From the NCBI GenBank assembly GCA_035235625.1, contig CP141140.1, positions 1,922,001-1,986,000 of the forward strand: 64,000 nucleotides of DNA, in the 5' to 3' direction. Numbering within the stretch: position 1 is the first letter of the stretch; each line of letters begins with the position of its first letter. Shown one piece after another: positions 36,373 through 48,205 of this stretch. A program made the position numbers and the translations under genes. The notes under the pieces were generated by a model, which was not told the DNA's origin, did no database searches, and was given only the letters and a program-made list of their open reading frames with translations. The DNA is from Saururus chinensis (lineage: Eukaryota; Streptophyta; Magnoliopsida; Piperales; Saururaceae).

Positions 36373-39300
36373 TCGCTGATCGTGAAAGTCGGAGGGATGG
36401 ATGAATGATTCCTTTCCTTACAAACTAACTGACTAGTACTATAAGTTAAATGTAAATAAAATGGCCAAACTTAGTCTAGTAATCCTATCTATTTTTAGGA
36501 GAAGTAGGAGGAGTGAATGCCTCGGCTGATTCTCCGCTCGCTCGCTCGCTTTCTTTCTCTCTCCCGACTGTTCGGATTCTCCTCGCTTTTCTGGGTTCCT
36601 GGAATCTCCGGCTTCTCTTTTTTAAAACTGTGGCGTTGGGGGGGGGAGTTGAATTGAAGGAAGGAAGGAAGGAAGGGAGCGCGTTTGCAGCGTGCAGTGG
36701 GGGGAAACAGTCCCTAGGAAAAAATCGGGGCAATGCCAACTGCCACGTCGGCAGATTGTCAGTTCAACTAAAAACAGCTCCGCTTACGTGTTCCAAAAGC
36801 TTCATGCTTCTTCTGTCTCCTGTCCGCTCCGGAGACTCGTGCAGAGAGAAGGCATCGTCGTAGGTGATCCGCTCTTATCTCCTTCCTCCACGTCCGCCTC
36901 ATGGATTTGTTTGATTAACCCAGCCGTCGTAAGTCGTAACTCGTTAAGAAATTTAATGTGATCATGAGAAATGGACTGCTCCTCTCCGTGGTGGCCCGGA
37001 GACTCGGCCCACACAGGGTTATAAGCACGTGTTACTTAGGGGGTACTTCGATTTGAATGGACCCCCGAACCTCGATTACATTAAGATTAGATATGGCCAA
37101 GCAAAATGAACACAGTTCATCTCATATTTGTTGTTCCCAATCCCGGGTAAGCACCACGGTTAGATGTGGAGATCAACTTCTGGTTGAAAAGAAGAAGCTC
37201 CGCCCCACCCCACCCAACAACAGCTTTCATAAGCCATCCTCCACGACCACGATGGGCGTTATGTTCCCCGGTCAACAATGAACGCCTCTTTACTACATTA
37301 CACTACACACACGCCTAGTCTCCACTGATGTCTACTTGGTGAATTATTTTCGGTTGGACATTAACGAGCCTCTCAGTCATTTCGGACCCACAGACATGGA
37401 ACATGTGCTGGACAGTTCGGTCACAGACCTGGCCCACTCAAAGGCGAACATGCCCGGCCCCGAACTTGTGTTGTTGACGATTTCCTAACACTGAAGTAAC
37501 ACGTTGGCAACGCGTCCACTTCATCCATATGAAGAAAGCTGGAATTAGCTGCCAGGTACGGAGTACCTGCCTCTGGTCCTGGTTGGAAGACTGGAGAAGG
37601 GTCCACACAATGTTCACGCATACGGCATACGCAACCTTCCGCGTAATCGGTAGCGTGCGATACCAGGGCCGACTCCCCATTTTTTAGCACAAATCTTTAG
37701 GTGTTAGTAGCACAACGCGATGGCAAGCTCAGGTGGTGTATTCCGCCACTCAACAAAAGACGCGTCAGCAGGACCTGGGCCATCTAGAATCCATGAAAGC
37801 CGGCTTTACGGAGTAATAAAAGCCAATTTATTGAACATAATATACGATAGATTTTGCCATCTTCATGTCAAGACTTTTCTTCAACCGTTATAAATACTGA
37901 AATATATTTAAAAAATCTGCTAATGTGATTTTCAGAAGTTTGTTCTTCAATTCATAAACGATTGAGAAGCTTGTACCGCTTGTTACTCATGAGAACAAGA
38001 ATTGCAATCGAATTTCATCAAATAACTGCTTGGGGCCATTTGAAGAGTTAACCATCCAACGAGTTTCGGTTTGGATAATAGCATTATAAGAACAACCACT
38101 AGCTAACCGAATAGAGACTTCCGAATCTATCATACATCTCACATAAAAAAGACAAAAGAAAAAAAAATCATCACATTAGAGCATAATAAGCTTGCTGGGA
38201 TCATACTAGCCTTTAATTAGTCTTAGCCTAGACAATGAAATGTTGTAATACTCTAATCATACATTTCCCCTGCCAAACAATCAAAATTTCAATAATTTCT
38301 TGCTTTTTTAGGAATGCACTTTATGTTGAAAATAGATACAAAATCCATTACAAAAGAATGCATGTACAGACAAACAAACAGAGCGTGCAAGAAAAGTAAT
38401 TAATCTTACAAAGACTTGCAACAATATGTTGTGTGCCCATTATGCCCATACAATTATATTTATGAAAAACTATGTAACATGATTTGCGTTTGTTTTTTTC
38501 CCGAACAATTTGTTGGTTTAGTTAACATAGTTTGAATGATTATTAATTCATTCTCTATTGAATGTGCTTGTTTTTTGGCTAAAATTTCAGTGGCTTAGTG
38601 TAAGCTACGCTCGTTCATCGAGTTTGATGGGCACATTCTGGTAATATGCAAGCTATGTTAAAAACTTGGCTTTGGTAAGCCTAAGGATCAACTATAGGGC
38701 CATTTCATGTTATTAGCACACACAAAAAAGCCTAACTAGAGTGTTATACCACGTCCGCTGACTTTTAAAATTATCAATATTAATTGCACCTAAAAAAAGT
38801 CATCCACATCAAGCCGTTGACAAAGGATATATGAGGCAATATTTTTTTGGTCTGTTTTCATCGTTTTTCTAGAATGATTTTTTTATCACCTTTTTATTTT
38901 TTTCATCACCGAGCAATACTCTGCAGAGTTTGGATCGACTATTGCTACACGTTTTGGGACTTATTGGTTTCCCCTTTTAAAGATTTTTCCTACAATTCTA
39001 TTGTTTTGGAAGTGGGAGCAGTCATTATCCACCAATAAAAACCCACCACATCATTAAGTCCACTCTACCATATGAAAGGTAGCAGTACACTTTGTCATAG
39101 TGAAAAAAATTATAAATACAGTTCAAACATAATTCTGACCCTTTCTAACATCATGGATGGATAGAGCAAGATGTAAAAAGACAAAATTGACTTTTAAACT
39201 TCAGTGTTTTATGAATTACATGTACATTTGAATGAGACTTTTGATAAACTTTCTTGTATAATCAATAACTCCAGTCTTCAGAAGCTTCTCAAGCTTATCA

Positions 39301-40539
39301 TGACCCATTAAATCAATCCTCACAAATTTAAGAAGCAAGAAGAATCTAATAGTAATTTTTCATAGGATTTGCCAATACTTGATCTTCCTTTACGTTATGT
39401 TCTATCGCTTTAAGGTGGTTTGTTTCACATGGCGAACCCAACAATGACTTTTTTCCCTAAGAGGGGTGCTCATGATTGAATACATATCGACATTGGGGCC
39501 CTCTCCTGAATGTTGATTTTGGAGCTCCAGCTACCTTGAAGTTGTCATCGAGCATGACTTTCTATTGACATTATGTCACAACATTAGCTGGCCATTTGGA
39601 GACTGGAGCTTAAGGTCTTATATCATGAAGGTGGTCTCCGTATATGTCATTAGTGCAAGCTTTGGGTTTATTGTTATTGTTGCGTGTTGATCATATGTTT
39701 TTTTTCCATGTAATATGCAGCTTATAATAGGTGAAAAATTAGGTCTTATCTATGTTTGGCTTCTCGCAACCCACATGTTTCTAGTGAGCTATACTTCTAC
39801 GATTTTGTTTGTAAATGAAAAAATCCCCATAATAAAAGTCATTTTTTTTTTATTTTACAATTGATCAACAAAAAAGTGACTGTAGTAAGATAAAACTAAA
39901 GTGGCGTAATCATGGAAGGACATATTAGTGTCAACGGAGTATAAATGATTAATTATATGGGTACATAGCGATGATACACTAATAAGTATTGAGCCAAATG
40001 ATTTTTTTTAATATATACTAAAATCTATTAAAATTAGTGAAATATAATTACAACACTTATGCAGAGAATAATAATACATGAAAATTTTTGTAAGTATATT
40101 TACACTTATTAACTAATAATCAAAATATTATTAAAGTAATTAAAATTTAAGTACAAAGTAGAAGATTAAATTAAAATATCTCATAATGCAACTATGACAG
40201 CTTTGATATGTGAAGCTCATTGATAATAGCATGCATTTCTTTCTCTCCTTTTTTGGGTATAATAGCATGTGTTTCTTAGATAAAGGGATTTACATGTTGA
40301 AAATGATCATAATTTTTTTTATAGAAATACTAAGTTTATGCATTTTAAAATATGACTCCCTAAACTAATACTATATGGAAGGCCTTAAGTTAAACATGTG
40401 AATGAATGATAGGTGTAGCACCTATCATAGTCAATTTTATATGTAAGTGATATGAGTGTCACTCCCAATTAACCTCATGATTTTTTTATTAAAAAGATAA
40501 ACTTTATATATAAAAGTAGAATATTTATTAATGAAATGG

Positions 40540-40625
40540 AATGGCCCAGTTGGCTAAGGGATAAGACTTAAATATTAGAAGACACTAGGTTCAAATTGGG
40601 TATAAATAACCTTTTTTTTATAATT
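40540..40625 (+). mobile_element. Possible tRNA-derived SINE head
   Basis: An A-box-like segment (AGTTGGCTAAGGGATAAG) and, 35 bp on, a B-box-like GGTTCAAATTGGG are arranged as in a tRNA gene and followed by a T-rich tail. There is no good acceptor stem, so it is not a functional tRNA. No target-site duplication was found. Confidence 0.4.
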
Positions 40626-41054
40626 TTAAAATAAAACATCGCTAGTATCAATAAGCATCAAACATACGATTCAATACAATCCATTCGCAACATCTATATC
40701 GATAACTTGGGTGTATTGGTGTGAAGCCCCTATACTCATATAGATATGAATTAGTGGATACGACCTTCAATGCACATAATAATTAGCCAAGTACTAGGCA
40801 TCTTTTAGGAAGAAACTAAGCCTTCGGTTGTATGATAATATTTATTATCATCTTTATTGCTTTAGGGGATGTAGCTCAGGGAAGTCGCTCCCTACCGACA
40901 AAGAGCCCAGCATAAGCTACACATCGGAACCATTGATATTTTAGATCGATAGTACATTCACTAGTACACATTAGAGTAAGTAATATTGATGCCAATGTCC
41001 ACTAGCATGTGCACTATCTATATGAAATATCAATGGCTACCATGCATAGCTTAC

Positions 41055-41458
41055 TGACACAGACTTGATCTAAATACCTTTGTAAATATATTTTAATACT
41101 TTTATTTATGTTTTTATATAACTATGATCGTAGAGCCACTTTGGCTGCCACTTTAGCAATATACAAAAAATCTCTTACACTATATAGGGGGAGGGTAGTG
41201 CTGACTCATATATTTTATACTCATTGCTTTGTAAACGCATTGACAGTAAATGTAATATGTCTTCATATTTGTGTTCATTTGTTTTTTTACAATATATCAC
41301 TCTCGTTCCCCTTATCTCTTGCTTTGCAAGTTCCTTCGCATGTGATCTGCACAGCGCCTTGCCAAGGAAGAACACATGTTGCACTTGAAAGGCTAACTTG
41401 CTAAGCAGATAGCCTCCAAGTGCGCACAGTAGTATGTCCATCAAGCAGGGTCGTGACA
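41055..41458 (+). repeat. 5' LTR of the Ty3/Gypsy fossil
   Basis: About 404 bp, alignable along its length with 43629-44072. Shared landmarks are ACCTTTGTAAAT, CTCTAGCAATATGCAAGAAAT-like, ATATAGRGGGAGGGTAGTG and TTTGTAA-CGCATTGA. It ends in CA, two bases before the primer-binding site. Confidence 0.8.
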
Positions 41459-43628
41459 GTTGGTATCAGAGACTTGGTTCATGCGACCCCCCTTTCAATT
41501 CAATCAAACTTCGAAAGGGATGCCGAAATCTGTGGTTGAGGAAAGCAGGGTGAAAGAGCCCACTACGATGCCATTAAAGACATTGAAAACATTATTGTGC
41601 ATGGATGTTGTGGAGGAGCATTTAACATCCCTTACAACTGGCTATGATAAGCTGAACAAGAAGGCCCACTCCCTCGAAGTATGGAAGAAAGGGAAACATG
41701 ATTTGAGCATGGAAAATTATGAACTGATCAACGACATTTGTGATGATATGAAAGTGTCTGTAACTTATAGAAAGAGATTCATGGCTTGGCAGTGCAAGTG
41801 TCACTTCTCATGTGTATAGTTGCCCGCCAAGAACCTATTGCAACTATTAGCAGCCCACAACACTCTAATGTGCCAGAGCCCACTGCATACAGTGGTGCAA
41901 GAGAATGCTGAGCAACTTAAGAATTTTTTGTTTTATATAGAACAATACCTTCAGGTTATCAACCCAGAAGAAGTTTTCTCCAAAGCAACCTCGTTGGTAG
42001 GATTTCCTTGCTGAATTTAATTTCACCTTAGATTACAAACCTGGAAAGGACAACATTATCACTGATGCTTTGAGCCAAAAGGTTGAGTCTGATGACTTTG
42101 CCACACTGCAAGTCTGCAGCTAAATAAGTTGGCCTGTGTTAGCTAGTGCATGAGTGATTTACATGCTCGAATTTGTGCTACACTCAATAAGGATAACTTA
42201 GCCCCCTCCCTTCTCCAACAAGCAACTGAAAGCAAAAATTGCAAGTTTTAGGTAGAACATAGACTACTTCAGACAAATGGGAAGCATCTATATGTATCGA
42301 AGGTTGACAACCTAAGGAAGGATCTCCTTAAGGAATGTCATGACATGTCGTGGGCAAGATATATAGGTATTCATCGCACATTAGCTCTATTAGAAAGGAG
42401 GTACTTTTGGCCCCACATGGGTGATAATGTCGAATAGTATGTTCACACATGCCTCACATGCTAATAAGATAAGGTGGAATAGGACAAACCACGCGGTTTT
42501 CTTGAACCACTACTTGTACCACAAGGGCCATTAGAGAGTGCCTCCTTAGACTTTATCTTTGCCTTACTAAGGGTAGGCGGCTATGGATCGATCTTGGTGG
42601 TAGTCGATTGTTTCTTGAAATATGCTACTTTCATCCTGACATCAAAACACTGTACGACTAAGGAAGTTGCACACCTATTCCTAAAAAATATTATCAAGCT
42701 TTGGGATGTACCCCAAACCATTGCGAGTGACTGTGATGCGTAGTTCACTAGTTATTTCTGGATAGAGTTATTCAAGCTATTGGGTTCAAAGTTAAATTTC
42801 TCCTCTAGCACACATCCTCAGACTTACGACCAAACTGAATGCATCAATGTTATTCTTGAATAGTACCTTCACCACTTTATCAGTGTCAATCAAAAGAATT
42901 GGGTGAACCTGCTTGATGTCACCCAATTCGTCTACAATCTCTAACAAAATTCGGCTACCAACCACAGTCCCTTTGAGTTGGCCATTGGTCATCAATCGGT
43001 AATACCACTTACTCTAGCAACCAAATACATGGGAAACAACCCACCTGCTTTCCACCTGGCAAAAGATTGGCACCTCCAAGTAGACATTGTCAAGGCCTAT
43101 CTTGATAAGGCCACCTACCCAGTGAAGAAATGTGCTAACAAAGGCTAGAAGCTTTACACATTCAAGGTGGGAGATTTGGTTCTTATCAAATTGAATAACC
43201 CAATTGAAGCTATTTCAGCAACTTCATCGTGGTCTCGTTCATAAGTACGAAAGTCCCACCTCCATCACTAAGCGGGTGAGGAAAGCCCCTTATCAAGTTC
43301 AATTACCAACCTGAATGTAAGTCCACCCAACCTTCTATGCCAGTTATCTTAAACCATACCATGCCGATGCCGAGGACCCCTATAAAAACTAGATTGATCG
43401 GGGTAATTTGAAGGTCACATCTGATGTTTGAGTCTTAAATGAAATTTTGGCAGATCACAAAATTCTCCAAGGGAAGGAGCAAGTACGTGAATTCATCATT
43501 AAGTGATAGGGCCTTCTACACAGCTGGGAGCCCGAAGATGTGCTCATCATTCAACAAGTGCACCACATTGAAGCCTATCTCCAAGAACAACATCAACAAG
43601 GACGTTGACAGAACTAAGTAGGGGATAA

Positions 43629-44072
43629 TGTAACGTACCTGATCCGAACACCTTTGTAAATACCTTGTAAATACCTTTTAATATATTTCTTTATATTTTT
43701 GTATATTTTCTTTTATTTTTATGTAATTATGCATGTATAGTTATTTTAGCTACCACTCTAGCAATATGCAAGAAATCCCTTATGTTATATAGAGGGAGGG
43801 TAGTGTTTATGTGATTGACTTATGTGTTTTGTACCTATTACTTTGTAACCGCATTGATAGTGAATACAATCTGTCTTCTTGCTTGTATTCATTTATTTCT
43901 TTGCGATGTGTTATTCTCGTTTCCCCTACTACTTATTTTACAAGGCCCTTCGTATATGATTTGTATAACACCTAGCTAAAAAAGAACACTTATTACACTC
44001 AAAAGGTTGACTTGCTAGATAAAAAGCCTCATAGATTACATAGTAGCTTATCCATCGAGCAAAGCCGTGATA
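43629..44072 (+). repeat. 3' LTR of the Ty3/Gypsy fossil
   Basis: About 444 bp, beginning TGTAACGTACCTGATC after a short purine stretch (AAGTAGGGGATAA) that may be the polypurine tract. Diverged from the left LTR by many substitutions and small indels. Confidence 0.8.
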
Positions 44073-45181
44073 TTAAGCAGGTTCATTGTCAATAAATAAC
44101 AAAAAACTCTACTATAGCTCAGATGGTAGAACTCTCTCTTGCCATTAAAGAGAGGCACTGGGATATATACCACCCCGCAACTGCAATTCATGTCGCCTAC
44201 TAAATTTCTTCTTTTTTGTGGGGTTTTCCAATTTTTCCGTTCGGTGCATGACTTAAATATACACAACACCATAAAAAGTCCATAGATCTAGAACATGGCT
44301 ACATCTAGAAAGGTTAGGTTAGGTTAGGTTAGGTTCTTTCTTCAGTAGTCAATGTCGTCTTAATTTTTCATATCCATCTTCAAACTGCCATTGACCCTTA
44401 TTTAGTGCAAACCTCTGTTTTTTCCATTTAATGATCCATCGACGAAAGGGACGATGCAAAAGGGACACCTACGAATTTCTCTCTCCAACTGAATCTTCCA
44501 TTGAGCATGAGAATTAATGTAATGACTTCAACGGTATCTTCCTCCTCCATTTTGTTAGGTGATATTTACGATAACATATATAGGCTTTTCAAATATAAAA
44601 AGGAGGAGGATGTAACCGTGTCATTTTAAATTGAAATAACCCCGTAAATGAGCATGCACTGTCCCGGACGCAATCCCATATGTCCACCACACCGAGCTGC
44701 GGACACCCATAAAGAGCAGTGCATTGGTAAGATTTTAAACCCATAAAGAAGAAGTCTTGTTAGCAAGTAAAGTTGGTGACTTGTCCTCATGAACCGAGAG
44801 GCCAACTACTTCCTCATTCTACCTATTTTTCAGTTTAGGTGCAGCAACCGGACTCTCCTTCCACTTCCAGTGCATGCAAAATTGCCCCATTTGCGCATTC
44901 CTAATTGCCGAAATCATTGGGTAAACTAGTTTTGAGTTGCATGTTTTGTTGGTGTCTTTGAAAGTAAAAAGTTTGATCACAGGTTCCATTTTCAGAAATT
45001 TATTTTTCTGGGTATCTTATTCATTAATTCTAAATGCTGTTTGTCAATATGACAAGTTACATACGTAAGGAAAACATCCCATTACCATGTGACCACAAAC
45101 GAGTATTATGTTAGACGGGGTTATATATCGCTAGCTACGTTGTCTTGCAGGAGCTCTAATGTTTGCCGTCAGACCCTTCTC
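44073..45181. other. Intergenic; upstream region of the small secreted protein gene
   Basis: No gene supported. It holds a five-unit AGGTT repeat (44311-44335) and a tRNA-like stretch near 44112-44165 with an A-box-like TAGCTCAGATGGTAGAAC but no B box. The last several hundred bases should contain the promoter of the gene starting at 45182. Confidence 0.5.
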
Positions 45182-46077
45182 ATGGCTTCCCTATTCACCA
45201 TCAAACATTGGTTTCTTGCCGCTGCTCTCTCCTCCGTAGCAACTTTCTGCTACTCGCGTATGCGTACTATCACATCAACATGGTTTCATTTTTCCTTTTA
45301 TTTTTTTGAGCGTTTATGTTGTTCTACATGGAAATTTGCATCTTTTTTCTCTGATTTCGCAGAACAAAATCCAGCACAAGTTGTAGCGAAGGCTCTCGTC
45401 TGTTTCAATAATCAGCTGGTATGTTAAGACTCTTGACATATGAAAGCACGCAACTTCAATTGCTTATAAATTCGGTTTCTGTTTCAAAGGGTGTAGGAAG
45501 AAAAAACCTACGTACTATGGACTTCACTTCAGGAGCTTTTTGTTGAGTAATTGTGACTGACATATATGATGTCAGATTTACAACAGTTGCCAAGAAGACT
45601 ATCGACTGAACGAGAGCGGAAACCTAAACGTCCCTCCTGAAGCAACCGACCAGTACTGCAATGGCCCCTGCTTGGACGAAACACGTCTTGTTCTCAACTG
45701 CGTGGATGGATTACTCTCCAACTTCATCTTCTACAACAGGGCTACCATCGGGAATGTGAGGGCCACAATCAAAGCAGCTTGTAGTTACACCAGCGAAAGA
45801 GGTAAGAAACGTTTCAAAAACATTGCTCGCATTAGATATATAGAAGATTTAAATCAAATGTATATTGTTGAATAAGAACCGAAAATGCACATATATTGTT
45901 GAACTATGAACCCTACTTTGTTGACTCTAAATTTCTAACGCTTGACATATGAGAGCAGGCAATTTCAATGTGGCCGAGCATATCCAAGATGAATACGGTG
46001 GCACAAATAAGCCTGTTGTAGCCGGCCGGATGGTGATGGTCGCCACAGTTGTCCTAGCAGTCTACTTGTTGCTTTGA
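45182..46077 (+). CDS. Small cysteine-rich secreted, probably GPI-anchored protein (DUF7731-like)
   Basis: Four exons, 45182-45257, 45363-45418, 45576-45801 and 45959-46077, in phases 1, 0 and 1, give 158 aa. Residues 1-25 (ASLFTIKHWFLAAALSSVAT) form a signal peptide. The body has a conserved six-cysteine pattern: LVCFNNQ, YNSCQEDYRLNESGNLNVP, QYCNGPCLDETRLVLNCVDG, FIFYNRATIGNVRATI, KAACSYTSERGNFNVAEH. The C-terminus ends in a hydrophobic tail (MVMVATVVLAVYLLL) after small residues, as expected of a GPI-anchor signal. I recognise a plant-wide family of unknown function that I believe is DUF7731; that name is from memory. Location at the cell surface is inferred. The first Met giving a clean signal peptide was taken as the start. 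Confidence 0.82.
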
Positions 46078-47287
46078 AGATGCAACTAATTATCATGTAG
46101 TTCGGTTTCAGGATAACCGGGTATCGTTATACTACTAGCAATTGTCGAGTTGAAGATGGTGTTTCGTGGAGCTTGTGCTATGTATTTTACATGAAGCTTG
46201 CATAAAATGTCCATGCTAACTACAGTTATCTATTGGCATGACCATATTGCATCAATGTAATTTTGAAAAAATTGGAGGATAATAACTCCAACGAGATATA
46301 TAGGATTTATACATTCTCTTCAAAACAAATGAGAAAAACCACCATTTCGAAACCAAAGTTAATGCAAGTTTTAAAATATACTCCCGAGTGCACGAATCAA
46401 GAATAGATCAACAGCTAAATTGAGGTCGATTCCACCATGAGTGACTAGATTTTAACCCAATTACAATACCTTAACTAATTCAATGGAAAGATTCAACAAG
46501 GAAGTAAAGTAACAAAACTTAATAAAAATTCAATTAAGAAGAATCCGAAGCATATATAGAATCAACCACTAGTTATCACAACTTTATTTCTACTTATCAA
46601 TCTAAAATACATAACAAATTTTAAAAATTAGGAACGTTCACATACTTATTGTTGCAGCTTTAACTACTAACGTTTTATAATTCTTCTTATCTTCCAGTCG
46701 AACGCTCGACTTCCATAGTACAGATGTTTGTGTACAACAAGTTTTAAAAATAGAATTCTTCAACTCAATTTTGAATTCTTCTTTTCTTTATCAATACCAC
46801 TTGGCAGTGTATTTACTCTATAAAAATCAAATATCCGTAACTTAGCCATGTTCAAACAGCAGAAAATGCCTAAGTGAGCAATTCAACTAAATTAATGGAA
46901 AGTCAATGTAACTCTCAATTCCAACTAAACACATTTAAACAAATTTCCTTTGTGATGTTGAAAATTTAATATGGATGAGTGTAGGTTTGTGAGTGTCAAT
47001 TTACATAATGTTAATGTGTACTTATAATTATTAGGCATGTACTCAAGCAAGGATCCACATAATGTTAATGTGTACTTATAATTATTAGGCATGTACTCAA
47101 GCAAGGATCCTCTTTGGTTTGCATGATGGATTTGGATTGTCTATTACCCCAACATATTCTTATTGATTAATTTTTAAAAAAATGTGTACATAATTTTCCA
47201 TTGTGGTGATTTCCTAAAAAAATATATTAAAAAATCGTACCGCGTGACAACCTACTTGTACCAATATCTTATTGTTTAAGTTGTGGC
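46078..47287. other. AT-rich intergenic DNA
   Basis: Includes the 3' UTR of the preceding gene and a perfect 54 bp tandem duplication. No gene supported. Confidence 0.6.
47003..47110. repeat. Perfect 54 bp tandem duplication
   Basis: The 54 bp unit starting ACATAATGTTAATGTGTAC at 47003 is repeated without change at 47057. Identity implies a recent event. Confidence 0.95.
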
Positions 47288-48010
47288 ATGCTAAAGTTTC
47301 TGTATAAAATCAGACATTTTGTGTGGAAGGGCAACTCCAACGGCTTGCCAACTGCTCATTTACTATGTCAACGGCTTTATATGTATCCCAATTATTGTTC
47401 CTTCTGCTCTTTGGTATTTGAATCTATTAATCATGTCTTTCTCAACTGCTTTGTCATACGACAACTTTGGCATTGGCTATCTAAGCAACTTTATACCAGA
47501 GGAATGTGAAACTATCTTAAGGACTATTTGCATCAAATCTGGAAAAAGAGGTTTGAACCGTTTACTCATATTGCTAGATGATAAAATGATGTCGGCATTT
47601 ATGATCTTCAAGTGGATACTCTGGAACACTAGGAACTGTTTCTTATTCGTCTTCAAGCTATTTGCAAGGAATTTACTATTAACTTCAAATTGCTTAAAAC
47701 AAAGATGGAAAGGTTAAAAATCTGCCTCCTTTTTATAGTGATAAATTTTTTATACGGCCAGCTCCTCCTTTTGACTCGATGTGTCTAAAAATGCTTCGCG
47801 TCAAAGCTTGATGATTGCAGCAGCATAGTTGCAGCAGTGGGGGGCATTCTTCGCGACTGTCATGGTCAATTTTTTGCTACCCATACAGTTCACTGCCGGT
47901 TAAATCAGCTTTAATGGCTGAAGCTTATGCTTGTCCGTTGAGTTTCCAGCTAGCGAAAAACTTAAATCTCTCCAAAATCATCAGTCTAATTTTACTAATT
48001 CAGCCTTGAG
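47288..48010 (+). mobile_element. LINE remnant: RT zinc-binding and RNase H regions
   Basis: Plus-strand frames read KIRHFVWKGNSNGLPTAHLL, YCSFCSLVFESINHVFLNC and RQLWHWLS, the zinc-binding domain that follows reverse transcriptase in plant L1-type LINEs. Further on come GGILRDCHGQFFATHTVHC and ALMAEAYACPLSFQLAKNLN, the start of an RNase H domain. The frame shifts between the two (about 47480-47510 and again before 47850). Endonuclease and RT cores are absent, so this is a 3' part of an old insertion. It lies about 200 bp beyond the stop codon of SNU23, on the opposite strand. Confidence 0.7.
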
Positions 48011-48205
48011 CAGGCTTGCTGCAGCGTGCTTCCTGAATCCTCTGTACCGATACGAGAAAATGAGACCTCTTTCTTAGTGTAACTTAGGTATGTGAAGCGT
48101 TCATGCCTAAGATAAAAACAAGAAGATCCTACGATTATATGTTGGTCAATAAAAATGATTTTTATAAAAGATGTAACAGCAGCATCATACAATTCAGGAT
48201 TACTT

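Larger units (their letters stand above)
36237..41054. other. Intergenic; lipase promoter region then AT-rich DNA
   Basis: 36237-36420 is probably the lipase 5' UTR and promoter. 36530-36680 holds simple repeats (CTCG, GGAA, poly-G). 36480-37690 has open frames on both strands with fairly high GC but no recognisable family or splice pattern. From 37.8 kb on it is AT-rich with no gene supported. 40867-40882 copies the first 15 bases of a tRNA-Ala, but the rest does not fold. Confidence 0.5.
41055..44072 (+). mobile_element. Fossil Ty3/Gypsy LTR retrotransposon, broken
   Basis: About 3.0 kb. It is bounded by two diverged LTRs and has a primer-binding site TGGTATCAGAG just after the left LTR, complementary to initiator tRNA-Met. 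Remnants run in the usual order: a gag-like segment near 41520, an RNase H tail (PGKDNI near 42040), and an integrase zinc-finger and core region across 42330-42900 (GIHRTLALLERRYFWPHM; SLDFIFALL; THPQT). The order with integrase last marks Ty3/Gypsy. It is clearly broken, with roughly ten or more breaks, and shorter inside than full-length relatives. The strong divergence between its LTRs suggests an old insertion. Confidence 0.85.

Noticed and set aside
36485-36961. Frames upstream of the lipase
   Set aside because: They arise from simple repeats (CTCG, GGAA, poly-G) and show no family.
40862-40925. tRNA-Ala gene
   Set aside because: The first 15 bases match a tRNA-Ala, but the rest cannot form the anticodon and T arms.
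44112-44165. tRNA-like stretch with an A box
   Set aside because: No B box and no acceptor stem.
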